Of a stretch of DNA of 38,521 nucleotides, positions 9,301 to 16,583 are shown in pieces. The notes under the pieces are model-generated. The model saw only the letters and a program-made list of their open reading frames with translations. It was not told where the DNA came from and searched no databases. A program made the translations under genes and the position numbers. Position 1 is the stretch's first letter; the number at the start of each line of letters is the position of its first letter. The DNA comes from JBBITW01 sp037440525 (GTDB lineage Bacteria > Desulfobacterota > BSN033 > UBA1163), in the NCBI GenBank assembly GCA_037440525.1, contig JBBITW010000006.1, forward strand, positions 1-38,521. The letters run 5' to 3'.

Positions 9301-10049
9301 TCTTCAACCCTTTCGGCAAAATTGTGAAAGGTTACAATAGGCTGTTTCCCTTCAAAAGCTTTTTGAGCATCCTGCGGCGAAGAATAAGAGTTTGGTAATG
9401 TCTCTACAAGAGCTGAAAATATTTCTTGGCGGTAAAGGTCCCAATAGTCAGGTCGTCTAACTGTTTCCCACTCCTCACCCGTTTTTTGATTAACATTAGA
9501 TTTGAAAAAATCATATTTCCCAGATTTTACAAGAGCTTGTTCTATAAGGGCAATCCGAATATCCTCACTGAATCCAAGATGTCGGAAGAATACTCGGTAG
9601 AATATCCTGCAGATATTGTCTTCGGCTGCTTGATTTGCTTCAGAATTTATATGAAAAGGAATCACTTCAGTTATCATATTGTTACGGATTTCAAAAAGAA
9701 GCCTTTCAATTTCTTTTGGACGTTTACAGGTTTGGATTCGGGGTATAAATCGATCAATAGCATTTTGTCCCGCAACTTTGGTATTAGCCAATAAAAGGCC
9801 TACAATTTTGGCAAGATGTGATTTTCCAGCGCCAACGAATCCATATAACCAAACACCAATATGGTTGGTCTCCTTCAGACGGGTTTCAGCATAATGATTT
9901 AAGAAATCTTCAAGATATCGCTCGATTACCTCTGTAACCACATAACTATCGAGTTCCTCACGGAGTAACTCTTCGCTCCGGTCTGCTACCTTGATGACAG
10001 GATTGATATCTCGACTTATGTCAGACTTAAAAATTTCACCAATTTTCAT
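6342..10049 (-). CDS. brxC: BrxC, BREX P-loop ATPase
   Basis: 1,235 residues, close to the usual BrxC/PglY length of about 1,200. The Walker A motif is GFVGAGKS at residues 70-77 and Walker B is VLFIVDE with Asp271-Glu272. N-terminal IGEIFKSDISRDI is typical of the family opening. BrxC is an AAA-type ATPase core component of BREX, thought to drive or gate the complex on DNA. The middle and C-terminal parts are largely helical and charged, ending in a basic KKKGRKPSEEKPRKR segment. Start ATG at 10049 follows a GAGGGAAG ribosome site, 12 bp after brxB. The gene is unbroken, in contrast to the next gene pglX. Confidence 0.93.
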   Translation of the reverse strand: MKIGEIFKSDISRDINPVIKVADRSEELLREELDSYVVTEVIERYLEDFLNHYAETRLKETNHIGVWLYGFVGAGKSHLAKIVGLLLANTKVAGQNAIDRFIPRIQTCKRPKEIERLLFEIRNNMITEVIPFHINSEANQAAEDNICRIFYRVFFRHLGFSEDIRIALIEQALVKSGKYDFFKSNVNQKTGEEWETVRRPDYWDLYRQEIFSALVETLPNSYSSPQDAQKAFEGKQPIVTFHNFAERVEEYIIELDKKDKGKTHRVLFIVDELGQFIADSGKKLHDVGTLTEEFAKVGKGHIWIFATGHDSLKDLVDNAREFQVDFKWLEGRFKKQYTLTAENIEVVLEERLFKKSVKGETELKKLYQQKSGAISELGGLSKISRTFPDLNEERFISCYPFRPYQLILAPEILHSIRTAGGRSDVLAGATRSLLGITQGVLAREENGYKQAEIGKIVPFDQIYSELQDVEIPHQIRAEINGVDQRIPKQEFPLKRLLQTLFLVQQLDYIPTSPRNLALLMADHIDTDLKTLESKISKGLEQLQAAAYVVESGGLYKYISGEERDDAELIAQKKSEVKTIHRREKLKEQFLTSHVLPIGVVQYEDKFQFDIRVICDGRFNDQGDYTPGQVIHSKGNLELRIFSCLSVTLNDTSIDDLEEKSLSEPYIVYWLSNKSSKIEGLLTSLIGTENAMRPIESDTSQSTERRKRARRYLDELETHIKPQIEEEIRRCLREGHIVFQGTTHSIAAGGDNLNAIFNREMSSIIPKVYTQFSRAKHKIINERKTIEDILTESSQKLKAVGESSSQPPGLGLFDNQGNLKVTTPAVSDIYDYLDKATQKGERINGDTLCTKFTGIPYGWDQNLIRVITTAIFRSNFLAIKYENAIYRDYRVEEARKVFIDSRKFNRSELTLETETPPSADEIQKAREEAELIFGVKPHETPSSIAEILEKKISESTDEHRHLKAWVEGSQFPVSDTFAKAPDTLNEIINIKRPNPIVKKFLENLEGVRKSVAIINNLTKFYNSPDRKKFSDMVKFLPIGRFLRDRIGKADMPNTIEGTDFLEKRWVEKNLLERFSEAVSLLLQAIPELEKKFDDLKNRCIEAINKATERLLSFGKQEGLTESDFKECLSPLQNKKETLKEAYFELTNEEVTIQGLWTGVSEIEAIEDRIRQEIEALAIKKKGRKPSEEKPRKRIRLRELPDVPKVIRNEDDLKKTLTGIDKAVKEVLKDNQEVELD

Positions 10050-10061
10050 GTCTTCCCTCGC

Positions 10062-10613
10062 TCAAATGTAATGTCCTCTGTATTTCTGTGTCTTTTCTTT
10101 GCCCATAAACAAATAATGGTTACCTTCGGTTTCGATGGCTGGAATAAAGAAAACCGTTGTTATCTTGAGGACATTAACAAGTCTTTCCTGAAGGCTATGA
10201 ACATTGACATGGGGATAAAATCCTCCCGCCCTGCGAATAAATAACACTGATTTGCCTTTTGCCTCCTTACCTAATTCAGTTAGACGCTTGATGAAAAGAT
10301 TCCTGGCAATATTTGATCTTAATTGTTTGGGGTCCTGACGTTCAGCCTCAAATGCATCTTTGCTTTTCCCTTTCGAATCAAGAAATTCAAAAAGTAAAGG
10401 TTCCGTTTCGAAATACTGAATGTTACACCCGTTAGACTCCATCTTCCTTCCCAAAGTGCCAATACGCCGCCGAACTTGGATCTCTTCTTCCGGGGGATAA
10501 AGTAAAATTATAAAGGGAACACCGGTTCTCGCCCGAGCTTGCTCGAAACCTCCGGAAAAGAGAAGAGTTTCAAGCTCGGCGAATTTGCTGTCCAATGCTT
10601 TCGATGTATTCAA
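10062..10613 (-). CDS. brxB: BrxB (DUF1788), BREX protein
   Basis: 183 residues matching BrxB (DUF1788): a short N-terminal helix, then PFIILLYPPEEE near residues 33-44, and a C-terminal VLFIRRAGGFYPHVNVHSLQERL...ITTVFFIPA...NHYLFMGKE stretch that is characteristic. BrxB is a small core BREX protein of unclear biochemical function found between BrxA and BrxC. The TTG at 10613 is chosen because a GGAGGT site lies 6-7 bp upstream. This start lies inside the last codons of brxA, a 44-bp overlap that implies translational coupling. Confidence 0.9.
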   Translation of the reverse strand: MNTSKALDSKFAELETLLFSGGFEQARARTGVPFIILLYPPEEEIQVRRRIGTLGRKMESNGCNIQYFETEPLLFEFLDSKGKSKDAFEAERQDPKQLRSNIARNLFIKRLTELGKEAKGKSVLFIRRAGGFYPHVNVHSLQERLVNVLKITTVFFIPAIETEGNHYLFMGKEKTQKYRGHYI

Positions 10614-11469
10614 GGATTGACCTCCATGGTAGTTCTAAAGAAACAATGTGCCCTGCTTTTTGAAACTTAATCCTCCCATTCCTTTGTGCTTCGAGCAATT
10701 TTAACTCGACTTCTTGTTGGGACAGTAAGAAAAGTTTGAAATCATTACTAACCAGAATAGCCTTCGGAGACTTTCCGCAATCTCTTAAATATGTGACGAT
10801 ATATAAGAATAAATCTTCTTCAACTGTTGGTCGGTGAATCTTCTTCTGATTCTTACCTTCAAGGATTCCAAAATCTCTCATGGCTGAAAGATAATGACTT
10901 ACTAAGGATAGACGTGTTTGAGGAGACCATTTATTAATTTCAGGATGAACTTTCTTCCTTAACTCTAGAAATTCATGGATATTGCGAGGGGCAATGTTTG
11001 ACAACCCCTGGCGATACAAATCATAAATTAATTCTGTAGTTGCTTCATATGAGAAAAGGTCTGAAGTAGCAAAATGATAATAAAGAACCATTTGTTTCAT
11101 TGTTTCTGTGGCTTTGGACCGGAAAAGAGCGATAATAGGGTGGATTTGTTCTAAGCCTTCACTTTTTGGGAAATATCGTGAGTGCAGGACTATCCAACAT
11201 TTCTTTCGTGTCTGATAGGTCTTTTTCCCAAAGATATTATCTTGAAAAACACCCCGCCTGGCTAAGTTCAGGGAATTCACTTTGGTCAAATAAGAAAACA
11301 AAATCTTGGCTTCGGTTAGCAACGCCCCCTTGGATGAGTTTCGAGAACTATAAGGAGAAGCGGAATCTTCCACATACCTTCTCATGGCCAGAAGATAATT
11401 TTGCATCTGATTATGGTGTTTTAAAATAGGGGTTTCTTTTTCGTCTAAAAATTTTCCTCTATCCATCAC
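10570..11469 (-). CDS. brxA: BrxA (DUF1819), BREX protein
   Basis: 299 residues, longer than the roughly 200 of many BrxA proteins because of an N-terminal extension of about 45 residues and a longer C-terminal part. The family-like region begins at SSKGALLTEAKILFSYL and continues through TRKKCWIVLHSRYF, ALFRSKATETMKQMVLYYHFATSD, and LELRKKVHPEINKWSPQTRLSLVSHYLSAMRDFG. BrxA has a winged-helix-like DNA-binding fold in other organisms. It is the first of the core BREX genes here. Identification is by motif memory and by gene order brxA-brxB-brxC. Confidence 0.82.
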   Translation of the reverse strand: MMDRGKFLDEKETPILKHHNQMQNYLLAMRRYVEDSASPYSSRNSSKGALLTEAKILFSYLTKVNSLNLARRGVFQDNIFGKKTYQTRKKCWIVLHSRYFPKSEGLEQIHPIIALFRSKATETMKQMVLYYHFATSDLFSYEATTELIYDLYRQGLSNIAPRNIHEFLELRKKVHPEINKWSPQTRLSLVSHYLSAMRDFGILEGKNQKKIHRPTVEEDLFLYIVTYLRDCGKSPKAILVSNDFKLFLLSQQEVELKLLEAQRNGRIKFQKAGHIVSLELPWRSILEYIESIGQQIRRA

Positions 11470-11597
11470 CCGCCTTCACCTTTCAACTGTTCTGGTGTCC
11501 GTTCCTCAAGCCAGAGTTTACAAATATTTTTAAGCTAATTCGACGCCATTTCTAAAAACAGCCTTTAACTCATCTGTATCTTTCCTTCCAGACTTCT

Positions 11598-11786
11598 TTA
11601 CTTCTCCTTCCATACTTGCGGTCGTTGTGACCTGACCCATTCGTCAACCTCTTCTCGTTTAAATCTCCATTGCGCACCTATTTTGGATGCAGGAAGTTTG
11701 CCTTGCTGGGCCATTTTGTAAATCATATCCATGCTTAATTGAAGGTACTTGGCTACATCTCTAACCGTCATCCAGCTCTCTACCAT
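11598..11786 (-). CDS. Small excisionase-type helix-turn-helix protein heading the BREX operon
   Basis: 62 residues from the ATG at 11786, which has a GAGG ribosome site 8-9 bp upstream; a longer frame to 11819 has no such site. The body TVRDVAKYLQLSMDMIYKMA followed by QQGKLPASKIGAQWRFKREEV is a MerR/excisionase-type HTH_17 domain. These proteins bind DNA as excisionases or small regulators. It lies 128 bp upstream of brxA and directly downstream of a good promoter, so it may regulate BREX. Known BREX regulators such as BrxR are WYL-domain proteins, so this would be a different solution. It could instead be a leftover recombination directionality factor. Confidence 0.75.
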   Translation of the reverse strand: MVESWMTVRDVAKYLQLSMDMIYKMAQQGKLPASKIGAQWRFKREEVDEWVRSQRPQVWKEK

Positions 11787-11829
11787 AATCGATCCTCTTT
11801 TTCCAGAATTTCTTAGCATATCAGATCAA

Positions 11830-11858
11830 ATCTTATTATTTTTCAGAGTAAAAGTCAA
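11830..11858 (-). promoter_or_regulatory. Sigma70-type promoter for the HTH-BREX operon
   Basis: Minus-strand TTGACT (11858-11853) and TAAGAT (11835-11830) are spaced by exactly 17 bp, with a predicted start near 11823 and the ATG of the HTH gene at 11786. No other promoter of this quality is seen before brxA. Confidence 0.6.
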
Positions 11859-12142
11859 AGAATTTTTGCCCTTGGTTCAATATTGCTCCATAAAATATTT
11901 AGTCTTTTTGAAATGTTAAATAATATCCACCCAATGAAATAAATGGGATGGTTTTATTTATTGGCGAGGAAGTGGAAGGAAATAATTTGGGAAATGAAAA
12001 ATAGAAATCTCTCCTTAATCTTTGTTTCAGACACTAAAAAAGTATGGCTTTTGGATTAAAAGCATGATTAAGCTTTTTTGGGGCTAAACGTTTAACAATT
12101 CCATTGATTTTTTCTCCCAATTTGATAAGATTTTTAATAAAA
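11859..12142. other. AT-rich intergenic region
   Basis: No open frame of coding character. It contains short A/T tracts and a weak hairpin (AAAAGC at 12058-12063 with GCTTTT at 12072-12077) that could be a decayed terminator. Nothing else is recognised. Confidence 0.5.
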
Positions 12143-12163
12143 GGGCAGGGATAAACCCTGCCC
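12143..12163 (-). terminator. Rho-independent terminator of the PEP-CTERM-like gene
   Basis: GGGCAGGG and CCCTGCCC form a perfect 8-bp stem around a 5-base loop. On the minus strand it starts 7 bp after the stop codon and is followed by a TTTTATT run. The same kind of GGGCAGGG palindrome is a common dispersed repeat in related genomes, so it may have been recruited. Confidence 0.7.
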
Positions 12164-12170
12164 CTACAAA

Positions 12171-12812
12171 TTACAAACTAAAAAATTTCTTTCTCAATAT
12201 TGCCAACATTCCTAAACCGCCCGATAAAAGAACTATTGAAGGAGGTATAGGGGCTTGTGTATATTCAATTGTGGCCCAATAAAATGTCGTATCATTGTAT
12301 GAATTATCAATAGGAGAAACACCAAAATATACCTCATCACCGGGATAAATATTTACTGATAAATCAAAATTTACAGTAGATGAAGTAACAGTTGTCTCAT
12401 AGAGGATGTTATTACCTTTCTTTATATAAAATTGAATATCACCACCATCCCATGGATCAATTCCTCCAGTAATCCTGTTTACAGAAATTACATCTGAAGG
12501 AACTATGCATTTCAATACTGTATGTTCAAAACCTCCAAGCTCATATCCATAAGGATGAGTAACAATGTTTGGATCATCTTGTATTGTTAAATAAGGTATA
12601 TTCCATGAATGGCCTGGGGTATTAAATAAATATTCCCCACCATCATTAAGTTCTCTATATCCTGAAGAAGGATTGTATGCAAGGGCCCAAAAATTATTTT
12701 CTCCCTGTGTATCGGGGAAAAGATCCCAGAGAGTAACTGTTGCGGCGCTTAAACCCTGAACCCAGATTAAACCAAACAGAGCAAAAACCAAAAACATCAA
12801 CTTAACCTTCAT
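12171..12812 (-). CDS. Exported protein with PEP-CTERM-like sorting tail
   Basis: 213 residues. An N-terminal signal peptide (KVKLMFLVFALFGLIWVQGLSA, cleavage after about residue 23) is followed by an aromatic, Asn/Asp-rich beta-sheet-like body. The C-terminus has a PIPPS motif, a hydrophobic stretch (IVLLSGGLGMLAIL) and a basic end (RKK), the three-part layout of PEP-CTERM/exosortase sorting signals in the variant form. Such proteins are cleaved by exosortase and linked to exopolysaccharide export. No catalytic domain is recognised. A perfect GGAGGT ribosome site lies 7-8 bp upstream. It is a single-gene unit with its own terminator; no exosortase gene is in the window. Confidence 0.75.
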   Translation of the reverse strand: MKVKLMFLVFALFGLIWVQGLSAATVTLWDLFPDTQGENNFWALAYNPSSGYRELNDGGEYLFNTPGHSWNIPYLTIQDDPNIVTHPYGYELGGFEHTVLKCIVPSDVISVNRITGGIDPWDGGDIQFYIKKGNNILYETTVTSSTVNFDLSVNIYPGDEVYFGVSPIDNSYNDTTFYWATIEYTQAPIPPSIVLLSGGLGMLAILRKKFFSL

Positions 12813-13054
12813 AATTTTACCTCCTTATTAAATTGATTTTTTACATTGAAATGCCATGTCTTTATTCCTTACATCCCCAATTTTATTTAAATGTTACCAC
12901 CTCCCATCCCTACTGTGTAATTTATTTTCCAAATTTGAAGTAAAATATTTCACAGAACTGAATTAACTTAATGTTCTTTATCGTTTTATAGCTTATAAAA
13001 ACGAGAAATTAATATAATAGATTTTATAGATTTGTCAATAAGGGGAAGTAAAAT

Positions 13055-13089
13055 TTTACATTATTTTACGTGAATTTACAGGAGTTTAC
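13055..13089. promoter_or_regulatory. Array of four TTTAC boxes at exact 10-bp spacing
   Basis: TTTAC begins at 13055, 13065, 13075 and 13085, so the four boxes lie on one face of the helix. The first box also forms GTAAAATTTTAC with an inverted half at 13048. The array is about 240-280 bp upstream of the PEP-CTERM-like gene, the nearest gene it could control. Direct repeats at one helical turn are how OmpR/PhoB-type response regulators bind; the actual protein is unknown. Confidence 0.55.
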
Positions 13090-13365
13090 ATACAAATAGG
13101 TAATGTCAACTTTTTTGTTTTTATGTTGTTCTTAATCATGTGAGGATGGGGCTTGGAGAATTCCCATTTATGAGGCACGCAGGAGATGTGGTTATACATG
13201 GTATACATTGAAAGAGATTTCAGGTTTTTTGGGATTCATTATACTACAATGCTATACAGTTAACAAAGTAGTAAAAAAGATAGCATACAAAAATAATATT
13301 TAAAGATTTGACCCCAAAATTCACTTATTATATTGTAAGCCCTATCCCCCTTTTTTACCTTTCGC

Positions 13366-13419
13366 GGCAAGGGACAAGCCCTTTCCCTACGTTTGGGATT
13401 CGTTTAATTTCTCGTAGGG
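13366..13419. repeat. Palindromic dispersed repeat
   Basis: GGCAAGGGACAAGCCCTT at 13366-13383 recurs in reverse at 33092-33110 next to the scaffold gap. Here it is followed by inverted arms CCCTACG (13385-13391) and CGTAGGG (13413-13419). This looks like a REP-type palindromic repeat. The surrounding 13090-13470 shows no gene. Confidence 0.5.
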
Positions 13420-13470
13420 CAAAAGCCCTTGTGGCTTGCCGAACCCCCATCTGGTAAAGGTTAAAAATAA

Positions 13471-13680
13471 TTGAAAATGGTCGGGAATGAAGTGATAAAA
13501 CGATGCTTTCTCAATCAGTCCCTCGGTTGTGGTCCCGGTTTTTTCACTATTGATATTACACAAATGGTGGGCAAATCCGGTAGAGTTACTGCCGCTGACC
13601 TGCAGAAATTGAGGCGTGGGGTCAGACCTTGCATTAACGGAATTTGTCTCATTTTTTCAACTCTCTTAGCAAGCTGCTAA
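13471..13680 (+). pseudogene. Class I methyltransferase relic joined to repeat sequence
   Basis: The stretch at about 13516-13605 encodes LGCGPGFFTIDITQMVGKSG then RVTAADLQ, which is SAM-binding motif I plus the acidic end of strand beta-2 of a class I methyltransferase. It normally opens a protein of 180 residues or more, but here the frame stops after 69 codons. From about 13615 the sequence changes to GTGGGGTCAGACCTTGCATT, a type of sequence found with REP-associated transposases. The relic seems to have been cut by insertion or deletion. No function is expected. Confidence 0.5.
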
Positions 13681-13766
13681 CTATAGGAATTTAACTCCCA
13701 AAACCCACTTTGCGAAAAATAATTTCCTTTCCCATAAGAATTGTGACTGGAGGATTATTTTTTGGA

Positions 13767-16583
13767 TTAATTAGTACATATATGTCTATAAAGGCAGTTT
13801 TCACACTTATCTTTAGGAGATGATGTGGGCATGAAGGACTCATTCCTGTCAGTAATCTCCCCGAGAAGGCTGAAAATGATATAGTGGAGGTCACCAAACC
13901 TCTGAGCAAACTCTTTACGGTCTTCGAGGAGAGGTAATTCAATATTATTATCAATGATATTTCTTCCAAGGAGTAAGAATAAGCAATCAATCTCCTCGGG
14001 TTTTATTCCTGTGTGTTGAGAATATACATAAAGATAGAATGGAAGCTGAAGGGTTCCTATGGCTTCACTCCAGGTTGAACGGTTTTCAGGATCGAGCTTA
14101 TTAAAATTAATCTCGAGATATCTCCTGCTTGCAGAAGTTTTATAGTCAATGATTGTAATCCTTTCTCCCCTCTTCTCTACCCTGTCAAGTCGAGCCAATA
14201 GTCTAAATGAATCCTCCAAAACCTCCAGTCTATTCTCGAGGCTTATTATCTCTATTGAAGTCTCCTTTGCCTTCGGGATCTGATAATTTACTATAAAATC
14301 CTTGAGGTGTTTCTCTATCTGTCTTCTCAGGAGGTAGAACTCACCTGAAGTGGCTTTACCATACTGTTCCTCAAAAAGACTACCAACGAGCCCTTCAAGC
14401 TCTCTGAGATTCATATCCTTCTCTGAAAGGGTCTTGCCCAACTTTTCCTTAAAATATTCAAACAGAATCCTGTGAACGAGGAGACCTATCTCTTCCCTCT
14501 CAAGCTCATCTGATACGATCTCCTTCTCCTCGAGTCCAAGAACATAACGGTAATAGAACATGAGCTGACAATTGAGATATGTATCAAGCGATGAAGCACT
14601 AAAGGGATAATCTTTTAAGAATTTAACCATCTCATAAGACTTATCAACCGGATGGGGCTTTCTTCCCTGAAGGTTCAAGGAATACTTAATGGTCTTTATG
14701 TAGCTTTTATCATCACTCTTCTTTTCCTCCTTCTGCCTCTCCCAGAGAAGCCTCTCAACAAATCTGCTTCTATCCTTTTGAGAATTTTCAACATAGAAGA
14801 GATGAACCTCCTGAGCGCCTCTTATTAAAATATCAAAATAGTAAGCCCAGAGCTTCTCCCTGTCGAGGTATGTTGGAAGGCCAAGGTTCTCTCTTACTTT
14901 GAACGGGAGAAGTGTATCCTCTTTCTTTATCTCAGGAACTATCCCCTCGTTTAAATCGAGAAAAATGACATTCTCAAATCTAATATTTCTTGTTTCAAGA
15001 AACCCAAGAACCTGAATCCCCCTGAGAGGTGTCCCATGGAAAGGAATATAGGTGGTTGTTATTACCTTCTTTATAAGTTTAAAGTAACTCCCGATCTCCT
15101 CAAATCTTATCTTTCCCATCAGGGATCTCGAAAGGTTATCAAGCAGAGTGGCAAATGCTTCTGCGTAGGGATAAAAGAATGGGTGAAGGCGGGCTGTACT
15201 TTTCTCATAGATATATTCAATCACCTCTTTTAACCTGCTTGAAAACTCACTAACATTCCCAGAGGAAAGAATCTTTTTGATTGTCTTTTCATGAATTGTA
15301 TTTAAATGGCACTTTATACTATTTAAGTTGACCTCCGGTTCAACCCTTAAGATTCTCTCTTCGATAAATTTTATAACAGTCTCATCGTTTTCTATCTCAG
15401 ATAAGGACATAAACTTCCTTGACCTTCTTATCGTCAGCGCATCCTGAATCGAATGAAAAAGAATCCTCGTAATTTCTGCCCTTCCATCAAAGTATATATT
15501 TTTTATGTAGGGATGAAGAATGAATTCCAGATAATAAGGTACATAGAGACGATTTTCATCCATCGAAACAACAAGCTTCGTGAGATTGTTGAAGAGACCA
15601 AAGAGAGGGGTTCTATGGAGTGGATAACCGAGGGAGATGTTATACTCCGAAGGTCTTAGAAGTCTGAGGGTATGATGGAATAATGGGAATAGTGTCTCTG
15701 CTGAGGGAAGGACTATTACAGTATCTTCAGCAAGCCTCTCACCTCTCTCAATCTTATCTTTCAAAAGCCTGCTGACCCCCAGCACCTGACCGTGAGTATC
15801 AGGGCTTTTGTAAAAATGGATCGAAGGCTTTCCATCAAGAACCTCCCTCTGAGCCCTTAACCCGAAATCAGAAAGCTCGATTCCAAACCCATCCTGAAAA
15901 ATGAAGATCACCTGCTTCATATTCTTTAGAAAATTAAAAATCCTCTTTTCAGACTTTGTAAGGCCAAAAAAACCTGAAAGGATAATCCTTTCGAAAGAAT
16001 CGAAATTGACCTTCTCAATATTTAAAGAAACCTCGCGGTATCTTGAAGAACGGGTTGAGTAATCTGCCTCATCTATCTCCCTATAAAATTTCTCATAAAA
16101 ATAAGAGAGCGATTGAAGCCTCTTTGCAGTTGGCTCCGGAATACCCTCCCCTCCGATATGGTCAATCTCTCTCACCATTCGGGGCAAAACATCCTCAATA
16201 TAAAGTTCCTCAAGATCATTGAATAGTTTAAGACCTATTGGAAAGAATGTATCAGGATCAAGAAAACTCCTCTCACCAATAGGATCTGATGATCTCTTAT
16301 GAATCTCATAGAGAATCGCCACTGCATCAATCGATTCAAGCTTCCTCTTTCTCTCTCCAAGGTATTCTATATATATCTCGTCAATAAACTCATCCATTGA
16401 AAAGACACGGGGTGGTAGGATACTTGATCCCTCCTTTTTCGAGATGGCCTTTCTCAAAAAGTGAGAGGGCCTCTTACCTGGAAAGATGACGAGATTGGAT
16501 GAGTAGTCCTTTCCGGAAGGAGATAGATGTCTCAAAATCACTTCAATCAAATCATTTTTCGGAGAGATCAGAAGAACCTTCAA
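13767..16583 (-). CDS. addB: AddB-like nuclease subunit of a RecBCD-type helicase-nuclease
   Basis: 938 residues. The C-terminal third is a PD-(D/E)XK nuclease: ARLDRV then ITIIDYKTS with the catalytic Asp and Lys, and a later LQLPFYLYVY with the Gln-x-Tyr motif. The iron-sulfur signature of AddB is present: one Cys in TYLNCQLMFYYRYVLGLEEK, and a C-terminal set Cys927, Cys930, Cys936 (C-x2-C-x5-C). The N-terminal helicase-like part has no good Walker A, so it is probably an inactivated helicase. With AddA it resects double-strand breaks for recombination. Its ATG overlaps the addA stop by 4 bp (ATGA). The conserved cluster makes the call safe despite weak N-terminal similarity. Confidence 0.85.
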   Translation of the reverse strand: MKVLLISPKNDLIEVILRHLSPSGKDYSSNLVIFPGKRPSHFLRKAISKKEGSSILPPRVFSMDEFIDEIYIEYLGERKRKLESIDAVAILYEIHKRSSDPIGERSFLDPDTFFPIGLKLFNDLEELYIEDVLPRMVREIDHIGGEGIPEPTAKRLQSLSYFYEKFYREIDEADYSTRSSRYREVSLNIEKVNFDSFERIILSGFFGLTKSEKRIFNFLKNMKQVIFIFQDGFGIELSDFGLRAQREVLDGKPSIHFYKSPDTHGQVLGVSRLLKDKIERGERLAEDTVIVLPSAETLFPLFHHTLRLLRPSEYNISLGYPLHRTPLFGLFNNLTKLVVSMDENRLYVPYYLEFILHPYIKNIYFDGRAEITRILFHSIQDALTIRRSRKFMSLSEIENDETVIKFIEERILRVEPEVNLNSIKCHLNTIHEKTIKKILSSGNVSEFSSRLKEVIEYIYEKSTARLHPFFYPYAEAFATLLDNLSRSLMGKIRFEEIGSYFKLIKKVITTTYIPFHGTPLRGIQVLGFLETRNIRFENVIFLDLNEGIVPEIKKEDTLLPFKVRENLGLPTYLDREKLWAYYFDILIRGAQEVHLFYVENSQKDRSRFVERLLWERQKEEKKSDDKSYIKTIKYSLNLQGRKPHPVDKSYEMVKFLKDYPFSASSLDTYLNCQLMFYYRYVLGLEEKEIVSDELEREEIGLLVHRILFEYFKEKLGKTLSEKDMNLRELEGLVGSLFEEQYGKATSGEFYLLRRQIEKHLKDFIVNYQIPKAKETSIEIISLENRLEVLEDSFRLLARLDRVEKRGERITIIDYKTSASRRYLEINFNKLDPENRSTWSEAIGTLQLPFYLYVYSQHTGIKPEEIDCLFLLLGRNIIDNNIELPLLEDRKEFAQRFGDLHYIIFSLLGEITDRNESFMPTSSPKDKCENCLYRHICTN

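Noticed and set aside
13090..13470. CRISPR array or RNA gene in the gene-poor region
   Set aside because: Repeats there are single palindromes without regular spacers, and no tRNA or rRNA-like sequence is seen.
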